From CAMQRS01 sp964370645 (GTDB lineage: Bacteria; Bacillota_I; Bacilli_A; Erysipelotrichales; Erysipelotrichaceae): DNA of 33,439 bases. Shown piece after piece: positions 24,140-32,600 of this stretch. The stretch is taken from the NCBI GenBank assembly GCA_964370645.1, contig CAYJJS010000018.1:1-33439 (forward strand), given 5' to 3'. The notes under the pieces were generated by a model, which worked only from the letters and a program-made list of their open reading frames with translations, searched no databases and was not told the origin of the DNA. The translations under genes were made by a program, and so were the position numbers. Numbering within the stretch: the stretch's first letter is position 1; every line of letters begins with the position of its first letter.

Positions 24140-24856
24140 ATGAAGTTTACATATACATATATAATGGCATTTGTAATGTCATGTTGTTTTATTGTGGGTG
24201 TGTTATTAACGAGTGTGGATTTTCATGCGATGAATATTTCTTTTTATGAAAGTGAGTTTGAAAAATTAGACACCGCGGATAAAATGCAAATGGAAGATGA
24301 GCAATTGGTTGCATCTATGGATGCACTATTGTTGTATCTACAAGGGAATAGAGATGACTTGAGTATTGAAGCAAACGTTGCTGGCTACACTAGAGAAGTG
24401 TACAATGATCGTGAAATTACACATATGGTAGATGTGAAAGATTTGTATTTAAATGCAATGAATGTGCGAAATGTTTGTACAATTGTGTTTCTTCTATTGC
24501 TTGCCATCCTTGTGTACAAATGTAAAAAGCAAGTGCTAGAAATTCTTTCCTACACATATGTTAGGGCGTGTATTGTATTTCTTTTTGCGATAACGTGTAT
24601 TGCTTTATATGCAGTGAGTGACTTTACGGCATTTTGGACAATGTTTCACCAAATCTTCTTTTCTAATGATTTATGGTTGTTGGATCCAAATACCAGTTTA
24701 ATGATAAACATGTTAGAAGAACAGGTGTTTTATGATTTGGTAACGCGTATTTGTATCAGCTTCGCATTGTTTATTTTTACGCCATTTATAGCCAGTTTAT
24801 TGTATACGAAGAGATGTAGAAAGATACACTTGCAAGCGATAGAGAAAGAACAGTAG
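24140..24856 (+). CDS. TIGR01906/DUF1461 integral membrane protein
   Basis: A 238-residue membrane protein with helices at about residues 8-25, 110-128, 140-160 and 205-225. The first loop, outside the cell, holds the family motif DREITHMVDVKDLY (about 93-106), and the second holds FHQIFFSNDLWLLDPNTSLMINMLEEQVFYDL (about 172-203); these features identify the TIGR01906 (DUF1461) family found widely in Firmicutes. The function of the family is not known. The C-terminal tail is short and basic. RBS GAGGTGA. Own promoter; no terminator before ilvE. Confidence 0.88.
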   Translation: MKFTYTYIMAFVMSCCFIVGVLLTSVDFHAMNISFYESEFEKLDTADKMQMEDEQLVASMDALLLYLQGNRDDLSIEANVAGYTREVYNDREITHMVDVKDLYLNAMNVRNVCTIVFLLLLAILVYKCKKQVLEILSYTYVRACIVFLFAITCIALYAVSDFTAFWTMFHQIFFSNDLWLLDPNTSLMINMLEEQVFYDLVTRICISFALFIFTPFIASLLYTKRCRKIHLQAIEKEQ

Positions 24857-24866
24857 GAATCGTATA

Positions 24867-24895
24867 TTGCTTTTCATGCATGTATCAAGTATAAT
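24867..24895 (+). promoter_or_regulatory. promoter of ilvE-maf
   Basis: TTGCTT (24867-24872), 17-base spacer, TATAAT (24890-24895). Confidence 0.7.
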
Positions 24896-24924
24896 GTTTA
24901 AAATATAAATAAGGGAGAGTACAT

Positions 24925-25986
24925 ATGGAAATTAAGATAACAAGAGCAGAAATTACTAAACAAAAACCAGATCAAAATACATTAGGATTTGGTAATTATT
25001 TTACAGATCATATGTTTGTTATGGATTATACTGTAGAAAAAGGGTGGCATAATGCACAAATTACGCCATATGCACCAATTTTAATGGATCCAGCATCAAT
25101 GGTTTTACATTATGCACAGGAAACATTTGAAGGGTTAAAAGCATATAAACGAGGAGATGATATTTTATTGTTTCGTCCTGAGATGAATGCACGTCGTTTG
25201 ATGAAGTCTAATGAACGTATGTGTATGGCGCAGGTTCCTGAAGAAATGTTTGTTGAAGCTGTAGAAGCGCTTGTAAAATACGAGCAAGATTGGATTCCAA
25301 CGGCGGAAGGGACTTCTTTATATATTCGTCCATTTTGTTTTGCAACAGAAACAGGTGTAGGTGTGCATGCATCAAAGGCGTATAAGTTTATGATTGTGTT
25401 ATCACCAGTTGGAGCATATTATGCAGCAGGTGTAAATCCCGTAAAAATCTATGTAGAGGATGAATATGTTCGTGCAGTTGTAGGTGGTACAGGATTTGCA
25501 AAGTGTGGTGGAAACTATGCGGCGAGTATAGCAGCACAACAAAAAGCGCAAGAAAAAGGATATGCGCAAGTACTTTGGTTAGATGGAATCCACAGAAAAT
25601 ATGTAGAAGAAGTTGGAACTATGAACGTTATGTTTGTAGTAGATGGTGAAATTATTACGCCACCATTAGAAGGTAGTGTACTACCAGGGGTAACTAGAGA
25701 TTCTTGTATTACGTTATTAAAATCGTTTGGTTATGTGGTAAAAGAAGAACATATTACAATTGATACAGTTATGGAATATGCAAAAAATGGACGTTTAAGT
25801 GAAGCGTTTGGAACGGGAACAGCTGCAGTCATTTCACCAATTGGAGAATTGAATTATAAAGGGAATATACAAACAATTAATGATTTTAAAATTGGAGAAA
25901 TCACACAAAAAGTATATGATACATTGACTGCTATTCAATGGGGGAAAGAAGAAGACACACACGATTGGACACGTTTAGTAAAATAA
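24925..25986 (+). CDS. ilvE: branched-chain amino-acid aminotransferase
   Basis: A 353-residue PLP enzyme of fold type IV that transfers amino groups between glutamate and the keto acids of Val, Leu and Ile. Lys193 in FAKCGGNYAAS is the PLP lysine; EVGTMN (229-234) and GTGTAAVISP (about 293-302) bind the cofactor phosphate and substrate. The size and the opening TLGFGNYFTDHMFVMDY match the longer BCAT form of Firmicutes and eukaryotes rather than the 309-residue E. coli enzyme. RBS AAGGGAGAG. Its stop codon overlaps the maf start by one base. No other ilv or leu gene is present, so it may serve catabolism or branched-chain fatty-acid supply as well as synthesis. Confidence 0.94.
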   Translation: MEIKITRAEITKQKPDQNTLGFGNYFTDHMFVMDYTVEKGWHNAQITPYAPILMDPASMVLHYAQETFEGLKAYKRGDDILLFRPEMNARRLMKSNERMCMAQVPEEMFVEAVEALVKYEQDWIPTAEGTSLYIRPFCFATETGVGVHASKAYKFMIVLSPVGAYYAAGVNPVKIYVEDEYVRAVVGGTGFAKCGGNYAASIAAQQKAQEKGYAQVLWLDGIHRKYVEEVGTMNVMFVVDGEIITPPLEGSVLPGVTRDSCITLLKSFGYVVKEEHITIDTVMEYAKNGRLSEAFGTGTAAVISPIGELNYKGNIQTINDFKIGEITQKVYDTLTAIQWGKEEDTHDWTRLVK

Positions 25987-26540
25987 TGAAACCACTTATT
26001 TTAGCAAGTCAATCACCACGAAGAAAACAGTTGTTGGAAATGATTGGCGTGCCATTTACATGCATTGTACATGAGATAGAAGAATATGTAGATACATCAC
26101 TTCCAATTGTAGATGCTTTACAACAATTGGCAATTCAAAAAGGGCAAGAAGTTGCAAAACAAAATCCAGATAGTGTAGTTGTTTCTGCGGATACCATGGT
26201 AGCATTAGGCAATACAGTTTTAGGAAAACCAAAAGATGAACAAGAAGCGAAGCAGATGTTACAACGTCTTTCTAACAATACACATATTGTATACAGTGCA
26301 GTTGCCATTTTTGTAGATGGAAAGGTAAAGACGTTTTGTGACCAAAGTGAGGTTTGTTTTTATGATTTAAATGAATCACTGATCGATGCGTATATTGCGA
26401 AAGGCGGATGTTTGGATAAGGCTGGAGCTTATGGCATACAAGATGCAGGCGCATTGTTTGTGAAAAGTATACAAGGAGACTACTACACGATAGTTGGACT
26501 TCCCATTGCACGATTATATCGTGAGCTACAAAAGATATAA
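25986..26540 (+). CDS. maf: Maf-family nucleotide pyrophosphatase
   Basis: A 184-residue house-cleaning NTP pyrophosphatase of the Maf/YhdE family, acting on dTTP/UTP or modified nucleotides. SQSPRRKQLL (about 8-17) is the phosphate-binding signature, SADTMV (about 67-72) carries the catalytic Asp, followed by GKP, and KAGAYGIQDAGALF plus GDYYTIVGLP complete the family pattern. The start is the ATG at 25986, which shares one base with the ilvE stop (TAATG); an earlier in-frame ATG at 25938 would add 16 residues with no family similarity. No Shine-Dalgarno is visible, so it relies on coupling to ilvE. Confidence 0.93.
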   Translation: MKPLILASQSPRRKQLLEMIGVPFTCIVHEIEEYVDTSLPIVDALQQLAIQKGQEVAKQNPDSVVVSADTMVALGNTVLGKPKDEQEAKQMLQRLSNNTHIVYSAVAIFVDGKVKTFCDQSEVCFYDLNESLIDAYIAKGGCLDKAGAYGIQDAGALFVKSIQGDYYTIVGLPIARLYRELQKI

Positions 26541-26550
26541 GTAACACTTA

Positions 26551-26584
26551 AAAGGCTACCTTCTAGAGAAGGTAACCTTTTTTT
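26551..26584 (+). terminator. terminator of ilvE-maf
   Basis: A 14-bp stem with one C-A mismatch, AAAGGCTACCTTCT (26551-26564) and AGAAGGTAACCTTT (26567-26580), then a T-run to 26584. It lies between converging genes and may serve both. Confidence 0.85.
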
Positions 26585-26596
26585 ACTTGGTGCATG

Positions 26597-27388
26597 TTAT
26601 TTAAAATATTCTAAAATTACTTTAGCAACTCCAGCTTCTTCATTTGTAGGAGCGATGTAATTGGCTAATTTTTTCAATTCAGGGTGTGCATTTTCCATTG
26701 CATAGCTATATTTTGCACGTGGTAATAAAGAAACATCATTTAGATAATCTCCAAAAGCCATTGTTTCTTCAATTGAAATATCCATTTGCTCTTGTAGCAT
26801 GGCAAGCGTATTTCCTTTATTTATGTTCAAGTTACTAATATCTAACCAAATGGCAGCAGACACCGTAATTTGTAGTTGTTCTTGTAGATCTGCAAATTGG
26901 GGTGCACAGTTGAATTCTGCACCTTTTAAATCACATAAAGCAACTTTACAAATTGGTGCGTTCACTTGTTTTAAATCATCTACAATTTCAAGGTGGTGAT
27001 AATACTTTTTGCATTCTTCCACTAAAGGGGCGTAATCACTTTCAATATATGCCATAGTATCACTGCAAAGTACTGGCCAACATTGCTCAATGTTGCGGGA
27101 ACGATCAATGATTTCAGGAAGATATTTTTGATCGATGGCTGAGTAAAATAAAGTTTCACCATTTTTATCTGCATAAGATCCGTTTTCCGCTATAATTAAT
27201 AAATCTTTTTGTAAATCTTTAAAATAATTTTTTATATTTGCCATTTGTCTACCTGTTCCAATCGCAAACATAACATCGTTTTGATTACATACATCTAACA
27301 CTTCTTTCATATTGCTTGGTATTTCTTTTTTGTTGTTTAATAATGTACCATCCATATCGGCAACAATTAGTTTTATTTTTTTTGTCAT
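26597..27388 (-). CDS. Cof-type HAD phosphatase (HAD-IIB)
   Basis: A 263-residue Cof/YidA-type HAD hydrolase, a paralogue in type of the protein at 18710-19522. Motif I is VADMDGT (Asp11, Asp13), motif II lies in FAIGTGRQ, motif III in INKGNTL, motif IV is FGDYLNDVSLL, where the usual GDGxND is GDYLND, a common variant. The C2 cap spans about residues 85-190. I place the start at 27388, after GAGGT; an upstream in-frame ATG at 27436 lies beyond the promoter and is rejected. Monocistronic. Sugar-phosphate or cofactor phosphatase, substrate unknown. Confidence 0.88.
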   Translation of the reverse strand: MTKKIKLIVADMDGTLLNNKKEIPSNMKEVLDVCNQNDVMFAIGTGRQMANIKNYFKDLQKDLLIIAENGSYADKNGETLFYSAIDQKYLPEIIDRSRNIEQCWPVLCSDTMAYIESDYAPLVEECKKYYHHLEIVDDLKQVNAPICKVALCDLKGAEFNCAPQFADLQEQLQITVSAAIWLDISNLNINKGNTLAMLQEQMDISIEETMAFGDYLNDVSLLPRAKYSYAMENAHPELKKLANYIAPTNEEAGVAKVILEYFK

Positions 27389-27407
27389 AGTAATTACCTC
27401 ATTTAGT

Positions 27408-27436
27408 ATTATACATATACCAATCCAGTAAGACAA
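27408..27436 (-). promoter_or_regulatory. promoter of the minus-strand Cof-type HAD
   Basis: On the minus strand TTGTCT (27436-27431), 17-base spacer, TATAAT (27413-27408). Confidence 0.65.
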
Positions 27437-27485
27437 TGTTCTTTTTTGTTATTTGTTACATATATTAGTAAAAAAAGGAGAATTT

Positions 27486-27755
27486 ATGGATATATTAAAT
27501 GAAATGTTAATGAATAAGGGGTTAATCATTGTATTTGCAGTGTATGTTATAGAAGAATTGCTACTTCTGTATGTACCTAAGTGGAAACGTTATTTGCCAT
27601 TGATTGCAGCAATGCTAGGTTGTTTGTTTGCAAGCTTAGAACCAGCATTGTTAAGTGAGAGCAATCGTGTTGTTGCTGGTGCAATGGGTCTTGTTTTAGG
27701 TTTTTCTGCGATGGGGGTAAAACATACCGTTTTAAATATTAGGAAAAACAAATAA
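27486..27755 (+). CDS. small holin-like membrane protein (Hol44-like)
   Basis: An 89-residue membrane protein with hydrophobic stretches at about 11-30, 37-53 and 63-80 and a basic tail (NIRKNK). Size, helix pattern (YVIEELLLLYVPKWKRYLPLI, then a glycine-rich last helix ending MGVKHT) and charge resemble phage holins of the Hol44 type, but similarity is judged by eye only. Start at 27486 is set by AAGGAG seven bases upstream; an ORF start at 27453 lacks an RBS. No endolysin or other phage gene is adjacent. The next two genes lie close on the same strand, with no terminator between, so they may be one transcript. A weak TATATT at 27461-27466 could be its -10. Confidence 0.6.
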   Translation: MDILNEMLMNKGLIIVFAVYVIEELLLLYVPKWKRYLPLIAAMLGCLFASLEPALLSESNRVVAGAMGLVLGFSAMGVKHTVLNIRKNK

Positions 27756-27803
27756 GAACCTTTCCTTAAGGGGTGCATAGTATGTAATAGAAATGAGGGA
27801 ATG

Positions 27804-28091
27804 ATGGGATGTCATTGCAAAGGATTAAATCAATTGGTGATTAAAGTGACTTCTACAAACCCAGTGGTTTGTGTGGAAATCATTGATGAATATAAATATC
27901 GTGATCGATATTTTGTATATCTCAATCAAGGGGTGGGTGTTTTGTTAGTGGATCATATTCAAGGGAATCAAATCCGTATACAATGTGAATTACAAATGGA
28001 TTTTTATCCTAGCCATCTTATTTCTTTTAATGAAAAGCATCGCAGACAAAGTGTAGAAATGCGAGATAGGGGGAAGGTAGATGCAGTGTAG
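27804..28091 (+). CDS. small protein of unknown function
   Basis: A 95-residue protein I do not recognise. It opens MGCHCKG, then is mostly beta-prone (QLVIKVTSTNPVVCVEII, YFVYLNQGVGVLLVDHI, NQIRIQCEL), ending in a charged tail (NEKHRRQSVEMRDRGKVDAV). It has no signal peptide or membrane helix. ATG codons at 27801 and 27804 are adjacent; the second is better spaced from GAGGG (27795-27799). It lies 48 bases after the holin-like gene and overlaps the following gene by 11 bases, which suggests coupled translation and a joint function with the repeat protein downstream. Coding status is supported by this overlap and by the length; function unknown. Confidence 0.6.
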   Translation: MGCHCKGLNQLVIKVTSTNPVVCVEIIDEYKYRDRYFVYLNQGVGVLLVDHIQGNQIRIQCELQMDFYPSHLISFNEKHRRQSVEMRDRGKVDAV

Positions 28092-29586
28092 TCAGTATAA
28101 ATTACTAGTGCGTATGTATTATGAGAAGAATGGAGTAAGTGAAGAAATTTGTGATGGTACATCATATACTCTTCATATACAGACATGTAGCAATCACTAC
28201 TATCCAGAACTGAATGCATGCAATCAATATTGTATGCAGTTAAATCAGCTTGCCAATATGGAGTATTGCGTTAACGTAGATGATGAGGATGTTTACTATA
28301 GGATTAATGGAGAAATTGTTGAGTGTCCTTGTTTTAATTTTACACAAGATATGGTTGTTGTGGATGTTGTTAAGGTGTTGAAATGTGAGAATACACTGCG
28401 CATTGATAAACAAGTCTTGGATATGTGTGGCAATCCTATTGTCTCGGATGAGACATTTGAAGTGGTTGTGAAGGGAGAGTCTTTTGAACAAAAGGTGGCT
28501 TTGTCATCACGCAATGCATATAGTGTTACACTGAGTGGATTAAATAATGCTTATTATCAGGTGAGCGAAGAAGTGAATAATCAATATAAAACAAGCTATG
28601 AAGTAAATGGTGAAATAAAAGATATTGGAATTGTGAAAGTGGATGGGGACACTGAAATAAAGGTGCTAAATACAATGCAACCGACACAGTATTTATTTCG
28701 CATAAATTGTTGGGATGAAAAAGATGGAATGATGGTAAAGCCACATGCGTCACAAAGTTATAATATAAAAATTCGAATTTCGAAAGAGGTTAAAGAATAC
28801 ACACTGGATTGTAAGAATCATTTTGCGATGCAACTAGAAATAGCGAGTGATATGTTGGTGAATGTTGAGTTATTAGATGTAGAGAGTGTTCGCTATGAAG
28901 TGAATGGGAAGGTTATGAAGCGTAGTGTGCTTATTATGGATCAAGAATATGAATTAAATATTATTGATTTAACCCAAAGGGAAATAGAAGGATATCAATG
29001 TTCTATACAAGCATGGGTAAATAAGGATGAACAAAAAATGTTGCCAAGTAATGAAGATGTGTTTTCATTTCATATTGAAGGCCACAGTGAAAAAGAATTT
29101 TACTTGAATAAAGAAAATAATTTTCAACAATCTTTTTATCAATTACCACAAGGTTACTATCGTATTGTAATGCAAAGCGAGTATGATAATATACGTATTA
29201 TGGTGAATGAAGAAGAGGAAGAAGATGGATATTTTCATGTAGATGAAAATAAACAAGTTGATATTTTAAATAGCATGGAGGAACGTGGTGTATACCCTTT
29301 TACAATTACGAAACGTTTTATAAATGGGCAAGGGGATTATGGGGAACCATGTATGGTTCAAGTGAATGATAAGTATTATAGTTTGAGTGCAGAAAATCAC
29401 TATACCCAGGTGGTTGATTTAAATGTTGGAACTTCGTATTATATAAAGGAAGTGGATGCAGACGCAAATGTACATTACGTATTGCTAGGAAAAAAATATG
29501 ATGATGCGCTAAAGTTTGTCGCGAATCAACAAATAAAAGAAGCTTTGATTATAGAGGAAACACAAAAAATTAATTATGTAATCTAA
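28081..29586 (+). CDS. five-repeat beta-domain protein without export signal
   Basis: A 501-residue protein made of five tandem units of about 100 residues (roughly 1-103, 104-200, 202-300, 303-400, 403-501). Each unit carries a marker near its end: VYYRINGE (71), TSYEVNGE (171), VRYEVNGK (270), IRIMVNEE (371), VHYVLLGK (464), followed about 15-20 residues later by a strand such as TEIKVLN or KQVDILN. The units read like Cna-B/prealbumin-type beta sandwiches of Gram-positive surface proteins, yet there is no signal peptide, membrane helix, LPXTG motif or isopeptide Lys-Glu-Asn set that I can place. Cysteines are frequent in the first unit. RBS GGGGGAAGG; overlaps the preceding gene by 11 bases; a strong terminator follows. 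Function unknown. Confidence 0.8.
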   Translation: MQCSQYKLLVRMYYEKNGVSEEICDGTSYTLHIQTCSNHYYPELNACNQYCMQLNQLANMEYCVNVDDEDVYYRINGEIVECPCFNFTQDMVVVDVVKVLKCENTLRIDKQVLDMCGNPIVSDETFEVVVKGESFEQKVALSSRNAYSVTLSGLNNAYYQVSEEVNNQYKTSYEVNGEIKDIGIVKVDGDTEIKVLNTMQPTQYLFRINCWDEKDGMMVKPHASQSYNIKIRISKEVKEYTLDCKNHFAMQLEIASDMLVNVELLDVESVRYEVNGKVMKRSVLIMDQEYELNIIDLTQREIEGYQCSIQAWVNKDEQKMLPSNEDVFSFHIEGHSEKEFYLNKENNFQQSFYQLPQGYYRIVMQSEYDNIRIMVNEEEEEDGYFHVDENKQVDILNSMEERGVYPFTITKRFINGQGDYGEPCMVQVNDKYYSLSAENHYTQVVDLNVGTSYYIKEVDADANVHYVLLGKKYDDALKFVANQQIKEALIIEETQKINYVI

Positions 29587-29616
29587 GAAGAGGTGAAACT
29601 CTTCTTTTTTGTTTGT
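29585..29616 (+). terminator. terminator after the repeat protein
   Basis: AAGAAGAG (29585-29592), loop GTGAAA, CTCTTCTT (29599-29606), then a T-run. Confidence 0.88.
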
Positions 29617-29624
29617 TTTTTTCT

Positions 29625-29662
29625 TGTGAGCACTTTCATTTGCACTTGATTAGCGTTATAAT
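29625..29662 (+). promoter_or_regulatory. nifJ promoter with cre-like site
   Basis: TATAAT at 29657-29662, with a weak -35 (CTTTCA, 29633-29638, spacer 18). TGTGAGCACTTTCA (29625-29638) matches the CcpA operator consensus TGWAANCGNTNWCA at 12 of 14 positions and covers the -35 region, so bound CcpA would block this promoter. Confidence 0.5.
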
Positions 29663-29694
29663 AGAAGAAGTGAATTAAGGAGGGATTTTTTCAT

Positions 29695-32600
29695 ATGGAA
29701 AAGAAATTCATGTCAATGGATGGGAATACCGCAGCAGCACATTGTGCGTATGCGTTAACGGAAATAGCAGGTATTTACCCGATTACCCCATCATCACCAA
29801 TGGCAGAGTCTGTGGATGCATGGGCTACACAAGGGCGTAAAAACGTTTTTGGACAAATGGTGAAAGTAAGTGAACTACAATCTGAAGGAGGAGCAGCAGG
29901 TGCAGTTCATGGGGCTTTACAAGGGGGAACGTTATCAACGACGTTCACAGCATCACAAGGTTTATTATTAATGATTCCTAACATTTATAAAATGAGTGGA
30001 GAGTTATTACCAGGAGTAATCCATGTAGCAGCAAGAGCATTAGCAAGTAGAGCGTTGAATATTTTTGGGGATCACCAAGATGTTTATGCTTGTCGTCAAA
30101 CTGGAGCATGTATGATTGCTTCACATTCTGTACAAGAGAGTATGGATTTATCAGGGGTAGCACATTTAGCAGCGATTAAAGCAAGTGTACCATTTATTCA
30201 TTTTTTTGATGGATTTAGAACGTCACACGAAATTCAAAAAATTGAAGTAATGGATTATGAATTTTTAAAAGATCAATTAGATGTAGAAGCTTTAGAACGT
30301 TTTAGAGCGGCTGCATTAAATCCACACACGAATCCAGTAACTCGTGGTGGAGCAGAAAATGATGATATTTTCTTCCAAGGAAGAGAAGCACAAAATAGAC
30401 ATTTTGAAGCAGTGACAGATATCGTAGCAGATTACATGGAAGCAGTATCAAAACACACAGGTAGAGAATATGCTCCATTCACATATTATGGACATCCACA
30501 AGCGGATAAAGTAATTGTGGCAATGGGTTCAGTTACTGAAACTGCAAAAGAAGCGATTGATACATTAGTTGCACAAGGGGAAACAGTAGGGATGATTAAG
30601 GTGCACTTGTACCGTCCATTTTCAACTGCTTACTTAACAAAAGTATTACCTTCTACAGTAAAACAAATTGCTGTGTTAGATCGTACAAAAGAAATGGGAG
30701 CAAGAGAACCATTATACTTAGATGTATTACATGCATTAAAAGGATTGGATGTAAACATTATTGGTGGACGTTATGGTATGGGAAGTAAAGATACAACGCC
30801 TGCACAAATTAAAGCAGTGTTTACAGAATTAACAAAACCAAGCCCAAGAGAAGAATTCACAATTGGTATTCATGATGATGTTACAAACTTATCTTTAGAT
30901 ATTGATACAGACTTTGAAGTAGTGTCTGATTATACATCATGTTTGTTCTGGGGATTAGGATCTGATGGTACCGTATCAGCAAACAAAAACTCAATTAAAA
31001 TTATTGGAGATAACACAGATTTATATGCACAAGCATACTTTGCATATGACTCTAAAAAAGCTGGTGGGGTAACAAGAAGTCATTTGCGTTTTGGAAAATC
31101 ACCAATTAAGAGTACATACTACATCAATAGAGCAGACTTTATTTCATGTTCTTTAGATGCATATATGTTTAAATATGATTTATTGAAATCTTTAAAACGT
31201 GGTGGAACATTCTTATTGAACACAACATTCAGCAAAGAAGAAATCGCAAATCATATGCCAAACCGTATGAAAGTACAATTGGCTAAGAAAAATGCAAAAT
31301 TCTATATTATTGATGCAACGGAAATTGCAGCAAAAATTGGAATGGGTAGAAGAACAAACACAATATTACAAAGTGCGTTCTTCGCATTGAATGAACAAAT
31401 TATGGATTATGGTGTTGCTGTGGACTTGATGAAACAAGCAGCGAAAAAATCATATTCTAAAAAAGGTGAAGAAATAGTTGCTTTAAACTACACTGCGATT
31501 GATGAAGGAAAAGCAGGACTAGTTGAAGTTGCAGTAGATAGTGCGTGGGCAGATTTAGCATATAACCCAATTGTATCTGAAACTGGAGATGAGTATTTCG
31601 ACAATCATGTTGCTGTGATTAATCGTTTAGAAGGAAATGACATGCCAGTTAGTGCGTTCACTAAATACGATCTATTAGATGGATCATTGAGAAATAATGT
31701 TTCTTATATGGAAAAACGTACAATTGCAACACAAGTACCTACATGGAAAGCGGATGCTTGTATCCAATGTGGATTCTGTTCGTATGTGTGTCCACATGGA
31801 ACAGTACGTCCATTTATGTTGACGGATGAAGAAGTTGCAAATGCACCTGCAGAGTTTGAAACATTAAAAGCAATGGGTAAAGGTTGTGAAGACTTCAAAT
31901 ACCGTATTCAAGTTTCACCAGATAACTGTGTTGGATGTGGACTTTGTGTGGTTGAGTGTCCAGGAAAAGCTGGAAACAAAGCATTAGAAATGGTAGATGT
32001 ACAAGCAGAGCTTGCACAAGTACCTTTAGCAGATTACTTATACAAACAAACAAAACCAAAATTAGGTTTCCATAGTGCAAACTTAGTAAAAGAATCTCAA
32101 TTTATGACTCCTTATTTTGAAGTGAGTGGAGCTTGTCCAGGATGTGGAGAAACACCTTACTATAAATTAGTATCTCAATTGTATGGAAAAGACATGATGG
32201 TTGCAAATGCGACTGGATGTTCAATGATTTACTCTAGTAGTACACCATCTTCGCCATTCGTAAATGATGAAAATGGAGAAGGGGTTGCATGGGCAAACTC
32301 ATTGTTTGAAGATAATGCCGAATATGGATATGGTATGGCTTTAGCGCAAACATTCAAAGAAGCAGCAATTTTAGATATCATGGAACAAACTTTAGACAAA
32401 GTAGAACCAGCACTAGCAGATGTAATGAATAAATTTATTGAAGTGCATGGAAACCGTGAAGAAGAAAGAAAATTAAAAGAAGAAATTTTAACATTAGTAA
32501 AAGCAAGTGCTAATGAAGAAGTAAAAGAATTATTGAAGTATGAAAGAGATTTAGTTTCTAAATCGGTATGGATCATCGGTGGAGATGGATGGGCATTTGA

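Noticed and set aside
27486..29616. Prophage remnant
   Set aside because: Apart from one holin-like protein there is no integrase, lysin, capsid or tail gene and no attachment-site repeat.
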